Below are positions 9,140 to 17,051 of a stretch of 35,748 bases of DNA, piece after piece. Every line of letters starts with the position of its first letter. The stretch's first letter is position 1. The DNA is from a virus, in IMG/VR virus record IMGVR_UViG_3300036861_000719, positions 1 through 35,748 of that record; one strand, 5' to 3'. Position numbers and translations under genes: made by a program. The notes below the pieces were generated by a model. It was not told where the DNA came from. It was given only the letters and a program-made list of their open reading frames with translations, and ran no database searches.

Positions 9140-9903
9140 ACGGCCACCAGCACTCCCGCCCGCTGGTAGTGCGCGCGCATCTCGCGCAGCGCCTCAGCCG
9201 GGTAGATTTCGGCCAGGCTGTCGAACGGGTCGCTGACCCCTTGCTGCTGGTACTTGGCCAGGTCGCTGTACGCGTTCAGCTGCTGCCCCGGCGATTTCCA
9301 GTCGACCAGCTGGCGAGCGTCGATCTCCCGGTGGCGTATGTTCAGGAACCGCTGCCTGCTGGCGATGTTGGTGAGGATGCTGGTGTCGCAGCCGCGCCTG
9401 CGATCTTCGTCAGCAGGCCGGAAACCGAGGCGCCTGACGACGTCGCGCGGATAGATCCTGATGCCGGATCCCCCCGTGTAGTTCAGGAACCGCGCGACCA
9501 TTTCTTTGCCGTCCTCGCGCACGAACGACATCTGCTGGAAACCGACGATCGTATTGCCGTCGGGCAGGTCGAGCAGGATCCGGTAGTCGACCCAGTCGTC
9601 GGAGCCAATCGGGACGACGTAGTCGGCTGGGCGCCTGTTGTATTGCGGGTCGCAGGCGAGTTGGATGCCGTCGTTGAACCGGCGGCTGAGGAACTGGTTG
9701 TCGCGCTCCACCGTTCCGAACCCAAGATTGCCTTCCAGCCTTCGGTTGAGCTCGCGCAAGTTCGGCCGGTCGGCGACGATCACCGCTGTCGCTTCGATGC
9801 CTTCCTGGCGGAGCCCGTCGCAGGTGCGGCGCAGCTGGCGGAGGCAAATCGCGGCGAGCGGGAGCCTCCCGTGTACCGGGACGACGAACCAGAGCGTCGG
9901 CAC
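9136..9903 (-). CDS. GT-A glycosyltransferase-like protein (family 2-like)
   Basis: The 255-residue protein begins WFVVPVHGRLPLAAICLRQL, typical of GT-A enzymes. It has a nucleotide-binding strand TAVIVADRPNLRELNRRLEG and a probable DxD-type motif at IGSDDW (D102, D103). Later, NYTGGSGIRIYPRDVVRR and RRRGCDTSILTNIASRQRFL form an acceptor-like region. It would add a sugar. The GTG directly follows the deacetylase TAG. Last gene of the cassette. Confidence 0.8.
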   Translation of the reverse strand: MPTLWFVVPVHGRLPLAAICLRQLRRTCDGLRQEGIEATAVIVADRPNLRELNRRLEGNLGFGTVERDNQFLSRRFNDGIQLACDPQYNRRPADYVVPIGSDDWVDYRILLDLPDGNTIVGFQQMSFVREDGKEMVARFLNYTGGSGIRIYPRDVVRRLGFRPADEDRRRGCDTSILTNIASRQRFLNIRHREIDARQLVDWKSPGQQLNAYSDLAKYQQQGVSDPFDSLAEIYPAEALREMRAHYQRAGVLVAV

Positions 9904-10638
9904 CTAGGCTGCTACCTGCTCAGGTAGAAAGGCCTCCGCCCACCAGTCGGCGTGAATCAGCATGTGCAGTTGCCCGTCAGGCGGAAAGCGTCGGCACACG
10001 TCGTCGAATGGTTGCGACCAGGAGCCGCCGGAGTCGCTGATGTAATCGGCGCGGCTCAGCCAGTTGGCGTCGTAGTCGAAGCCGAGCTCGGCGCGGCTGA
10101 TCGGGGCGAGCGGGACACCGGCGATAGAGCGTGTTGCGTCACCGTAGTCGGGCCGGCGCGACTCGAGGAAAAGTTCGTCGTTGACGAATCGGTGCTGATG
10201 ACAGAGGTTGTCGCCATGGGCGACGACGCCGCGGACAGGGTAACCGTAGGAGCGGAGTTCTTCGATCGCTTCCTCCGCGATCCCGACCGGATCCCTCCTG
10301 TTCGTCTGGATGGCGGCGGCGATCGCGTTCAAATGGAACCCGATCTCGTGGCCGCAATTGGCGATCAGCTCGAGCGATTCGACCAGGAGCCGCTTGTCGT
10401 TCCAGTATGGCGCCGTGTGCAGGATGAAGTAGGTTGCTCGGTAGCCGCGCTCGCGCTCCCACGCTGCCATCGCTACGGCCGGCTGAATGTAGTTGTCGAC
10501 GTCGTGGCGTAGACCGATGATCCTGCGGTCGAGAGCACCGTCGTGGATCTCCTGCATGGAAAGAACGGCGGTAGCTTTCACGAGCAGCTCGTCCAGGCAT
10601 TCGAGGTCTTCGCGCTGGAACGGCTCCTGGGCTCTCAT
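9904..10638 (-). CDS. Polysaccharide deacetylase (NodB-like)
   Basis: The 244-residue protein has the NodB homology domain: IIGLRHDVDNY gives the metal-binding Asp pair (D46, D48) and NCGHEIGFHLNAI gives H97 and H102. Further blocks are RERGYRATYFILHTAPYWN and VRGVVAHGDN. Enzymes of this fold remove N-acetyl groups from sugars. Embedded between two glycosyltransferases, it probably edits the same glycan. ATGA overlap with the upstream gene. Confidence 0.82.
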   Translation of the reverse strand: MRAQEPFQREDLECLDELLVKATAVLSMQEIHDGALDRRIIGLRHDVDNYIQPAVAMAAWERERGYRATYFILHTAPYWNDKRLLVESLELIANCGHEIGFHLNAIAAAIQTNRRDPVGIAEEAIEELRSYGYPVRGVVAHGDNLCHQHRFVNDELFLESRRPDYGDATRSIAGVPLAPISRAELGFDYDANWLSRADYISDSGGSWSQPFDDVCRRFPPDGQLHMLIHADWWAEAFLPEQVAA

Positions 10639-11555
10639 GCCGCCGCCATCTGACGCGCTGCCAGCGCAGCTAGGTCCGCGTCCGCAGCGGTGGCAGGCGA
10701 ATGGAAACGCGCGACGAATTTACGGCCAGCTGCTCCCAAGGAGACGCGCAGGCTACGGTCTCGCATTCTTCGCAGGTAGACGCGCAATCCAGCCTCGTCC
10801 TCGACGAAAACGGCCGGCGAGCCGACAGCGTGTAGTTTCTCGATCGTCGCTGCCGACGCTGTCGTGATCACCGGTAGCCCCATCGCCATCGCTTCCACAC
10901 CGTTGACGCCGTAACCGTCAGGCAGTGACCCGCGACCGATCGAGTCGACGACGAGCGAGCTGTGCCGCTTGCGCCCGAGCACCCCCTCGTTAGCCATGTT
11001 CTCGATCAGATCCACTTGCCATCCGGTCGCCTTCGCGGCGCGCAAGACCAGCTCCGTGCCCTTGGCTTCACGATCCGAGGGCGCATGGCAGAGACACAGC
11101 CTGTCGGACATGCTGGCTACCTCGAGCAGCGGATAGGGCGCTCCGCACAGTTCGATGTCGAGCGCACCGGCCAGATCGGCTGTACCGGTGGTGGCACGGA
11201 CGACGTTGCCAGCCCGGAGCAATTCCTTCACTACGCCGGGGTTGCCGCGAGCCCAGGAACCCAATGCTCGATAGAGCACTGGTTTGCCGGTGACGATGGC
11301 GGTCTCCAGGTAGAACGGATGCTCGTAGGCCATGATCGCGTCCGCCCAGGCAAGCAGATCGGCGATCGTGTCGGCGCGTTGCTCGGCCGAGTCGGTGCCG
11401 GGCGTCCACCGTCTCACTTCTGCATCAGCGTCATAGCCGAAGGGGTGCTCGAGCTCGACCACGAGCCGCGCCTGCTGGCCAACTGCGCGATGCGCTGCCG
11501 CCCAGCGTCCCGGGACTCCTGATGTGTCCCGGTAAGCGAGGTGCAGGATCTTCAC
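10635..11555 (-). CDS. GT-B glycosyltransferase (group 1-like)
   Basis: The 306-residue protein has two Rossmann-like halves. The N-terminus is KILHLAYRDTSGVPGRWAAA. The C-terminal donor-binding half shows CLCHAPSDREAKGTELVLRA, SLVVDSIGRGSLPDGYGVNG and VEAMAMGLPVITTAS, the hallmark of group 1 glycosyltransferases. It would transfer a sugar from a nucleotide donor. Its GTG overlaps the methyltransferase-like stop and its own stop overlaps the deacetylase start, so the enzymes are coupled. Confidence 0.8.
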   Translation of the reverse strand: MKILHLAYRDTSGVPGRWAAAHRAVGQQARLVVELEHPFGYDADAEVRRWTPGTDSAEQRADTIADLLAWADAIMAYEHPFYLETAIVTGKPVLYRALGSWARGNPGVVKELLRAGNVVRATTGTADLAGALDIELCGAPYPLLEVASMSDRLCLCHAPSDREAKGTELVLRAAKATGWQVDLIENMANEGVLGRKRHSSLVVDSIGRGSLPDGYGVNGVEAMAMGLPVITTASAATIEKLHAVGSPAVFVEDEAGLRVYLRRMRDRSLRVSLGAAGRKFVARFHSPATAADADLAALAARQMAAA

Positions 11556-12052
11556 GCGGCCTCCAGCACCGTCCAGTAGACGCCGCCTCTGAACGGCGAC
11601 CGAAACAAAATTCGGGTGACCGACCAGCCGTTGGGCGGTAGCACTACCGTCGCGAAGCCAGTGCCCAGCACGACCGCTCTCCGCGCCAGCCCGCAAAAGA
11701 CCGAGATCAGGTCAGCGCACCTGTCGAACTGCGCCGACCCGCAGTCGACCGTGACCACGTCCCATTTGCAGAGCAGCGCGTCGTAGACGAACTCGTACAC
11801 GTTGGCGACGATGAAGTCCCAGTCAGGCGGGTAGATTCGCTTCATCACCTGCACGCGTTCCGCGTCGGTGTCGACGCAGGTGGCGCGTAGGCCGGCTTCG
11901 GCGATCCAGACGGCGTCTTGCTCGCCGTAGAAGGCCGCGCAGAAGAGCACCAAAGCCGTCTCCGCGCCAGCAAGCACGCTGTGCGGGAACACGTCAGGGT
12001 CTGAGACCGATTTGATCCGGTCGAGCCCTCGCGGTGCCGTAGCGAGGTTCAC
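11552..12052 (-). CDS. Methyltransferase-like protein (Rossmann fold)
   Basis: The 166-residue protein shows a Rossmann pattern: TALVLFCAAFYGEQDAVWIA, EAGLRATCVDTDAERVQVMK, DFIVANVYEFVYD and KWDVVTVDCGS. The acidic residue after the second strand (CVDTD) could contact the ribose of S-adenosylmethionine. The glycine-rich motif I is poor, so it may be degenerate. GTG at 12052 overlaps the upstream stop. It sits between the acetyltransferase-like gene and a glycosyltransferase, suggesting a role in the same modification. Exact substrate unknown. Confidence 0.6.
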   Translation of the reverse strand: MNLATAPRGLDRIKSVSDPDVFPHSVLAGAETALVLFCAAFYGEQDAVWIAEAGLRATCVDTDAERVQVMKRIYPPDWDFIVANVYEFVYDALLCKWDVVTVDCGSAQFDRCADLISVFCGLARRAVVLGTGFATVVLPPNGWSVTRILFRSPFRGGVYWTVLEAA

Positions 12053-12705
12053 GGCAGCCACTTCACTGGGCGGGCGGCGAACCCGAGCCGCTCCTTGAAA
12101 AAGCGGAGTCCGTCCGACCCGGAGTCGTGGCGGTTGTAGACGAAGCAGCCGTCGCTACCGGCCTCGCTGGCCACGACTCCCTGGAAGAGCAGGAACATGA
12201 CGTCGTCTGCGAGCATGTCCGCGTGACCGAGGATGCTGGAAACCAACGCCAGCTCGCCGGCACGGTACAACCACATGTAGGCGCACAGATGGTCGCGCCG
12301 CAGCACGCCGTAGGTGCGCACGCAATGGCGCGCGCACGGATACTCCGGCAGCGGCGCAGGTGTAGGCCGGCGCCGGTACGGCTCGCTCATCGGTCTGCCC
12401 TGACGTTCATCCGCTGACGTGTTGATGGCGAAGATCGCATCGGAGTGGAGATGACGTTCGATGCGCTCGAAGCGGTATCCCAGGCGGGCGCTGCGGTCGG
12501 CGCGCTTGCGTGCCGTGCGATGGTCAGCTCTCCAATCCTCAAGCTGCTCGGGGATGCGCAGCACGCTGCAATCCTCGTAGCCGCGATTCAGCTGCAACAA
12601 GAGACCGCCGGCGATGTCCGAACAGAGCGGACTGACGGCACAATCCAGTTCTAGGCTGATAGCGACGTTCAGGGACTGACGGGTCTCTGTCGCGGGGGCG
12701 CTCAT
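12049..12705 (-). CDS. GNAT/FemX-like acetyltransferase-like protein
   Basis: The 218-residue protein has an acetyltransferase-like C-terminus: NRHDSGSDGLRFFKERLGFA then RPVKWLP, which resembles the end of GNAT/FemAB enzymes (FKxRxGF-x-PVxW). Other blocks are SDAIFAINTSADERQGRPMS and CAYMWLYRAGELALVSSILG. It could acylate a sugar amine or another group. It is the first gene of the modification cassette. The upstream frame is a shadow, and the TGATG overlap sets the start. Confidence 0.6.
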   Translation of the reverse strand: MSAPATETRQSLNVAISLELDCAVSPLCSDIAGGLLLQLNRGYEDCSVLRIPEQLEDWRADHRTARKRADRSARLGYRFERIERHLHSDAIFAINTSADERQGRPMSEPYRRRPTPAPLPEYPCARHCVRTYGVLRRDHLCAYMWLYRAGELALVSSILGHADMLADDVMFLLFQGVVASEAGSDGCFVYNRHDSGSDGLRFFKERLGFAARPVKWLP

Positions 12706-13127
12706 CAGCTGGTCACGTTGAGGACGGTGACGCGCCACTGGCAGCCGAGCAGCGCGCCCTCGCCGCCCGGATCGGGGTAGAGGCCGTAGCCTGTGGGTGG
12801 TTCGACGAAAACACCGTGCGCGAGCCCGCCCAATGTCGGCTCGTCCATCAGCGGCCGTGCCACGCAGAGGTCGTCTTCGTCGTCCATGAAAGCGATCAGC
12901 AAGTCTTGGCCTGCGACATGGTCGGCCGTGGTCACGCGGGCCCTGATCGTGAAAACGACTCCGCCGGCGATGTCACCGAAACCCGCGGTGTCGGTCTCTC
13001 TGGGCGGATCACCCGGGTAGATGTCGATCGTCGGCGGCGTCGGGTTGAGGATCAAACGGGGCTCCACCTGCACCGCGACATCCAGTCCGCTGTAGGCGGC
13101 TTCGAGCGTCTCAGCGATCGCTTCCAT
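12705..13127 (-). CDS. Tail terminator/completion-type neck protein
   Basis: The 140-residue protein contains IAETLEAAYSGLDVAVQVEP, PPTIDIYPGDPP and VVFTIRARVTTADHVAGQDL, ending WRVTVLNVTS. The pattern of strand-rich blocks and position after the connector fit a tail-terminator protein. Assignment is mainly positional. The stop overlaps the next ATG (TGATG). Confidence 0.6.
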   Translation of the reverse strand: MEAIAETLEAAYSGLDVAVQVEPRLILNPTPPTIDIYPGDPPRETDTAGFGDIAGGVVFTIRARVTTADHVAGQDLLIAFMDDEDDLCVARPLMDEPTLGGLAHGVFVEPPTGYGLYPDPGGEGALLGCQWRVTVLNVTS

Positions 13128-13148
13128 GATGTCCGGCCAACTGCTCAG

Positions 13149-13502
13149 CTACGCCAGCCCCCAATGGGTCTTCAACGGCGCCAGCTTGAACGCATGCCGT
13201 TCCCACGAATCACGTGCCGTAAACGCCGGCCCAAACTCGGCGCCGACACCGATCAGGCCGAACGGTGATTCCTGCTGCCGCCAGTGCTCCACGCCACGCT
13301 CGAGATTGACCTCGGCGGCAAGGTCGAGCTGCCAGCCGGCGAGCGCCGGATCGTCATCGCTCCGGTCGATCTCCGCGTCGATCTCGCCGGCGGCAGTGGA
13401 GAGCACACGCGCCATCGCTGCCTGCTGTTCGCTGCTGGGATCACGGAGCTTGAGGATCCGCTGCAGCTCTTCGACTGTCGTGTATCCGACCGTGGTTGGC
13501 AT
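13149..13502 (-). CDS. Head-tail connector protein
   Basis: The 117-residue protein resembles HK97 gp6/Phage_connect proteins: TVEELQRILKLRDPSSEQQA, MARVLSTAAGEIDAEIDRSD and ALAGWQLDLAAEVNLERGVE. It is placed right after the capsid, as in most siphoviruses. It would form a ring under the portal. The ATG lies downstream of the capsid hairpin. Confidence 0.7.
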   Translation of the reverse strand: MPTTVGYTTVEELQRILKLRDPSSEQQAAMARVLSTAAGEIDAEIDRSDDDPALAGWQLDLAAEVNLERGVEHWRQQESPFGLIGVGAEFGPAFTARDSWERHAFKLAPLKTHWGLA

Positions 13503-13513
13503 CAGATGTGAGC

Positions 13514-13537
13514 GGGGGCCGCCTTGCGACGGCCCCC
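13514..13537 (-). terminator. Strong hairpin after capsid gene
   Basis: On the transcript, GGGGGCCG pairs with CGGCCCCC over an eight-base loop (TCGCAAGG). It falls in the 48-base gap after the capsid stop. No T run follows, so it is more likely an attenuator or a 3-prime mRNA stabiliser than a full terminator, which would give more capsid than downstream transcript. Confidence 0.55.
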
Positions 13538-13550
13538 ATGGTCGTGCTTG

Positions 13551-14804
13551 CTACGAGGCGGTCGTGATCATCGCGAACGCGCCCGGGTCTACAACCACGG
13601 CCTCGAACGCTCCGATGATGCCGACCTCGACACCGCCGATCGCGGGCTCCACGACACGGAGCTCGACCGGCGAGCCGGTCCTTTCCGCAACGAGCAGCGC
13701 CGACGAGTCGCCCACCGCCATCACGCCGGAATCCATCCCGCGCGACGCGACGATCTTCAGCGGCCCGATGCCCGCGTCGCTGACGGTCGCGAACTGTGCG
13801 AACGCCGCCGACGTGAGCCCGAACACGTACCAGTACCGGTCGACGGACGTGTACAGCGTGTCCGCCTTCCGCCCAGAGTTCGCGAACACGTCCGACGCTC
13901 CCGCCGCGACCGCGGTCAGGAAATCAGCGAACGTGAACGTGCCGGCCAGCGTGGTCGAGATGTTGTAGGTGAACGCCGAGTGCTGCATCGCCTGGGCGGC
14001 GTCCGCCTCCGTCTTCAGCGCGTAGTCCGCCGCGGCAAGGTCGAACCACAGCTGCAGCGCGTCCGGCGTCGACCAGTTCAGCGCCTGCCAGGACAGGTCG
14101 CCACCGCCGAGATAGGTAGACGCGGTCGTCGTCTCCATATCGACGACCATCCCCTGGTTCCCAGCCTCCGTCTTCTCCGTCGCCTGCACCGCCACGACCG
14201 GACGTTGCGACACGAGCGGGTAGGTGAGCGTGCCCCGCTCGAGCGTCGTCCGCCGGGCCGAATCGACGAGCGGCCTGGAATCGTCGATCACCTGCAGGAT
14301 CTGCGCGATGTGCTGCGGCGGCTGAAGACCGCCGACGTTCGACGACAGCGTGTTCGCAGGTGTTCGTTTGATCAGCTGCAGCCGCTCCTTCGCCGCCTGC
14401 ACCGCTGCCTTGTCGCCGAACTGGGACGCGATCTTCGAGCACACCTGTGACTCGCGGGTCAGGATCACGTCGCGTGCGTACGCGGCCATCGACCGGTACA
14501 CGATCCCGTCGTCGTCGACGTCGACGCCCTCCATCGACCCTGCGAGTGCACGCCTGATCGCGGCCGACGCGGCAATCGCGCGACGGTCGGACTCCATCAC
14601 CTCGGACAGCTCGGTGATCTCCGCGTCGAGAGCGTCGTTCCGCTCCCGGTACATCTTCAGCTGCTCCTTCTGCGTCGAATCCGGAAGCTTGTCGTCCATC
14701 TCCTGGATCCTGCTGATCAGCTCCTCGTGCAGCTTCTGCGTCGTCTCCCGCTCGTCGAGCAGGCTCTGAAGCCGAAGCTCGGTCTGTGTCGTAGTCGCGC
14801 TCAT
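13551..14804 (-). CDS. Major capsid protein (HK97 fold)
   Basis: The 417-residue capsid protein has an N-terminal coiled-coil delta (scaffold-like) domain: LRLQSLLDERETTQKLHEEL, ISRIQEMDDKLPDSTQKEQL and EITELSEVMESDRRAIAAS. Then the shell part follows: MAAYARDVILTRESQVCSKI, LVDSARRTTLERGTLTYPLV, TYLGGGDLSWQALNWSTPDA and TFADFLTAVAAGASDVFANS. This is the protease-cleaved HK97 layout. It has one of the strongest ribosome-binding sites in the window (AAGGAGGT), although buried in a hairpin. A hairpin follows the stop. Confidence 0.93.
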   Translation of the reverse strand: MSATTTQTELRLQSLLDERETTQKLHEELISRIQEMDDKLPDSTQKEQLKMYRERNDALDAEITELSEVMESDRRAIAASAAIRRALAGSMEGVDVDDDGIVYRSMAAYARDVILTRESQVCSKIASQFGDKAAVQAAKERLQLIKRTPANTLSSNVGGLQPPQHIAQILQVIDDSRPLVDSARRTTLERGTLTYPLVSQRPVVAVQATEKTEAGNQGMVVDMETTTASTYLGGGDLSWQALNWSTPDALQLWFDLAAADYALKTEADAAQAMQHSAFTYNISTTLAGTFTFADFLTAVAAGASDVFANSGRKADTLYTSVDRYWYVFGLTSAAFAQFATVSDAGIGPLKIVASRGMDSGVMAVGDSSALLVAERTGSPVELRVVEPAIGGVEVGIIGAFEAVVVDPGAFAMITTAS

Positions 14805-14920
14805 AGCGCGGCACCTCCTTGTCGAATCGAAGTTGCTGGCGTCGATTCGGCGGGTGCTGCTACGGAGGTGCCGCACAAGGCGGGGTGTCCGTGTCCGGCA
14901 GGGTGCGCCTTGACTACCAT
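14801..14920 (-). CDS. Putative 39-residue leader ORF coupled to capsid gene
   Basis: The ATG at 14920 opens a frame ending in a TGA that overlaps the capsid ATG (ATGA). The peptide is Ala/Gly/His-rich, e.g. VVKAHPAGHGHPALCGTSVA. The inverted repeat that hides the capsid ribosome-binding site lies in its second half, so its translation would open that structure. No strong ribosome-binding site precedes the ATG. It could be a real small protein or only a leader. Confidence 0.45.
   Translation of the reverse strand: MVVKAHPAGHGHPALCGTSVAAPAESTPATSIRQGGAAL
14808..14874 (-). promoter_or_regulatory. Hairpin sequestering the capsid ribosome-binding site
   Basis: A perfect 11-pair inverted repeat joins GCGGCACCTCC (14874-14864 on the transcript) to GGAGGTGCCGC (14818-14808). 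The second arm contains the GGAGG of the capsid gene, whose ATG is nine bases downstream. Inside lies a second stem of eight pairs (CGAATCGA at 14849-14842 with TCGATTCG at 14830-14823) and an 11-base loop. The structure lies within the leader ORF. Confidence 0.8.
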
Positions 14921-14949
14921 CAGTCTAACGGTCGATCCTGTGGTCTTGG

Positions 14950-15909
14950 TCACGCAGCTTGGTTCGCTTTCGTAAGCAGTCGCTCCAGCATCGCCCTTGC
15001 TGCGTCGCGTTGAGCTTGACTCGCGTCCTGTGGGTCGCCCTGGCCGATCCGGCTCAGCGCCGCACGAAGCGCGTTCACGTTGACATCGCCGCTGCCCGGC
15101 TCCTTGAACGGCAGGTGGCAGCGCTCCTTCGTCTTCGGTTCGCCTGTCGGGTTCAGGTCGATCGCGCTGGAAGCGCAATACGCCGCGGCGGTGTCCCAGC
15201 GGGACGCGCTTCCGTCCCAGGGCTGCTCCGTGAACGCGCGCTCGATCACGTCTGCCACGTCGTCCGTCAACTCGGCCGGCAGGTAACGGTCGGGGATCGC
15301 GACGCCCAGCCGCTGGAGCCGCTCGATCACGTCTGGGTCCGGGGCCTTGGGCAGCAGTTCCTCGTCGAGGATCACGTTGTCGTCCTCCCTGATCGCCAGC
15401 ACCTCGGCACCCACATAGGCCGGCTCGCGACAGAAAGCGACGGCGCGCATGTGGGCCTTCACTCGCTGTACGACCCCGGCGCTCGTGCGGACGCTGCGTC
15501 CGGGCTTCGCTTCGACCGAGATGCCGCCGAAGACGCCTTCGCGGACGAGCTCGAGCGCCTTTTCGCCGTCAGGGTGGTCGAGGAAGCGAAAGACCCCGTA
15601 CGTCCCGTCGCCGCTCTCGCTCAATTCCATTCCGCGGCCGACGATCCCCGCCACGCCCATCTGGTGCTCGAGGTTCGCCACGACGCGGTTGGCAGCGTTG
15701 AACTGATGGGCGAAGCAGCCGCGAACGAACTCCTCCTCGTACGGCACGCCTTTCGGGAGGCCGCCCAACCCGTCCGCGGCCGTCGCCCTGACGCCGTAAG
15801 GAACGATCCGAACGTGCGCCGTGCGCCCGTCGCCGGGCGTGATGTCCGCTGCGAACGTCCTGACGAGCAGCTGTTCAGCCGCAGTGGGCTCTGTCTCGGT
15901 CGTGCTCAT
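14950..15909 (-). CDS. Prohead maturation protease (S78/HK97 family) with C-terminal extension
   Basis: The 319-residue serine protease cuts capsid scaffolding during head maturation. H82 in ANLEHQMGVAG and S131 in GVFGGISVEAKPG are the catalytic pair of the family. Other conserved blocks are VPYEEEFVRGCFAHQFNAAN and AVAFCREPAYVGAEV. The last 110 residues hold a WDGSASRWDTAAAYCASSAI module followed by EPKTKERCHLPFKEPGSG, found fused to proteases or as separate capsid genes elsewhere. ATG overlaps the portal stop. Confidence 0.92.
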   Translation of the reverse strand: MSTTETEPTAAEQLLVRTFAADITPGDGRTAHVRIVPYGVRATAADGLGGLPKGVPYEEEFVRGCFAHQFNAANRVVANLEHQMGVAGIVGRGMELSESGDGTYGVFRFLDHPDGEKALELVREGVFGGISVEAKPGRSVRTSAGVVQRVKAHMRAVAFCREPAYVGAEVLAIREDDNVILDEELLPKAPDPDVIERLQRLGVAIPDRYLPAELTDDVADVIERAFTEQPWDGSASRWDTAAAYCASSAIDLNPTGEPKTKERCHLPFKEPGSGDVNVNALRAALSRIGQGDPQDASQAQRDAARAMLERLLTKANQAA

Positions 15910-17051
15910 CCTGCTCCACCTCCGATAGCTGTCAACCGCTGCGCCGGGCTCGTGCTCGCGACCGGCGGGAAATTCTCCGCGGACTCAACCGCGGCCTGAG
16001 GATCGTCCTCCGGTGATGCAGCGCCGATCGGCGCGAACGTGTCGTCGGCACGGAACGACACCCAGTTGCCGCGCGGCAGCATCTGCGCGCTAAACGCGTT
16101 CGCGACCCGCGTCGCCGTCGTCCGCAGCTCGAACCGCCACCACATCTCGCCCAACGCGCCCGGATTCTGGTACGTAAGCCCGCCCTGCAAAGCCATGTTC
16201 AACAGCACCGACGGCACCCCGTACGCGGTCGCGATCATGCGCGCGTCAAACTCGCGCATCTCCAGCAGCGCCAGATCCTTCGGGTCAATCGACAGCTTCT
16301 CCGGGTCGATCTCCGGCGGGATCACCGGCGGCGCCCCATTCCGCCGCTGCGTCGCGCTCATCCACTGCGCCTGCAACGCCTTCGCCTGCTCCTCGGTCAG
16401 CTTCCGCTGGCTCTTCAAGTAGTAGAGCGGCACCCCGCCCTCCGCCAGCGACAACGACTGGTTGCCGGCGGCGAGCAGCCCCCACGCCATCTGCGCGTAC
16501 GCGCGCAACGCCGACGTCCCGCGCAACCGCACACCCGGGTTCCGGTCAATCTGCACGACATCACGCCGGTCCAACGGCTTGGTCGCGTACTCGTATTCGC
16601 GCGCCCCCGCCGGCGCGGTCACGTTCATCCGGGACGAATCGAGCACCGTCCAGGCGCGCGGGAAACCGTCCGCGTAACGATCAGTCACGAGCAGAAACGC
16701 CGACCCCCACCCGTAAAGCTGATCAACGATCGCGTGCACCGCGTCGCCGATCCCGTTCGGGAACCAGTTCGGATCGGGGTTGTATACCCAGGCCGGTTCC
16801 GACGTGCCGTGGAACTCGAGCGGCATCGACGCGATCTGCTGCGCGTTCATCTGCTGGCAACGGTTCGCCACCCACACGCGCTCCGCCAACGTCGGCGTGT
16901 CCACCCACAGCGACGACACGTTGACGTTCTGATCCCACCAGGACGGGATGATGGAGTTGAACAAGCTGATGTTCGTCCCCTCCAGCGGTTCCACGTCACG
17001 CTTGATCAGGTCGCTGTCGCGGCCGAGCACCCAGTCCAGCACGCGGCCCAT
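15906..17051 (-). CDS. Portal protein (HK97 family)
   Basis: The 381-residue portal forms the dodecameric DNA gate. Blocks seen are WVANRCQQMNAQQIASMPLE, YGWGSAFLLVTDRYADGFPR, VVQIDRNPGVRLRGTSALRA, PPEIDPEKLSIDPKDLALLE and ATAYGVPSVLLNMALQGGLT; these match the HK97 portal fold. The ATG overlaps the terminase stop and an upstream extension is a shadow. The C-terminus (EDDPQAAVESAENFPPVAST) is flexible. The stop overlaps the protease start. Confidence 0.93.
   Translation of the reverse strand: MGRVLDWVLGRDSDLIKRDVEPLEGTNISLFNSIIPSWWDQNVNVSSLWVDTPTLAERVWVANRCQQMNAQQIASMPLEFHGTSEPAWVYNPDPNWFPNGIGDAVHAIVDQLYGWGSAFLLVTDRYADGFPRAWTVLDSSRMNVTAPAGAREYEYATKPLDRRDVVQIDRNPGVRLRGTSALRAYAQMAWGLLAAGNQSLSLAEGGVPLYYLKSQRKLTEEQAKALQAQWMSATQRRNGAPPVIPPEIDPEKLSIDPKDLALLEMREFDARMIATAYGVPSVLLNMALQGGLTYQNPGALGEMWWRFELRTTATRVANAFSAQMLPRGNWVSFRADDTFAPIGAASPEDDPQAAVESAENFPPVASTSPAQRLTAIGGGAG

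Noticed and set aside
9169-9927. Plus-strand frame of 252 codons
   Set aside because: It is antisense to the GT-A glycosyltransferase and has no recognisable protein features.
14905-14935. TTGACT-like promoter box on the plus strand
   Set aside because: It points against all genes, and its -10 partner is poor.
14959-15999. Long plus-strand frame of 346 codons
   Set aside because: It is antisense to the protease; codon bias of high-G+C genes leaves such frames open, and the protease has clear family motifs.
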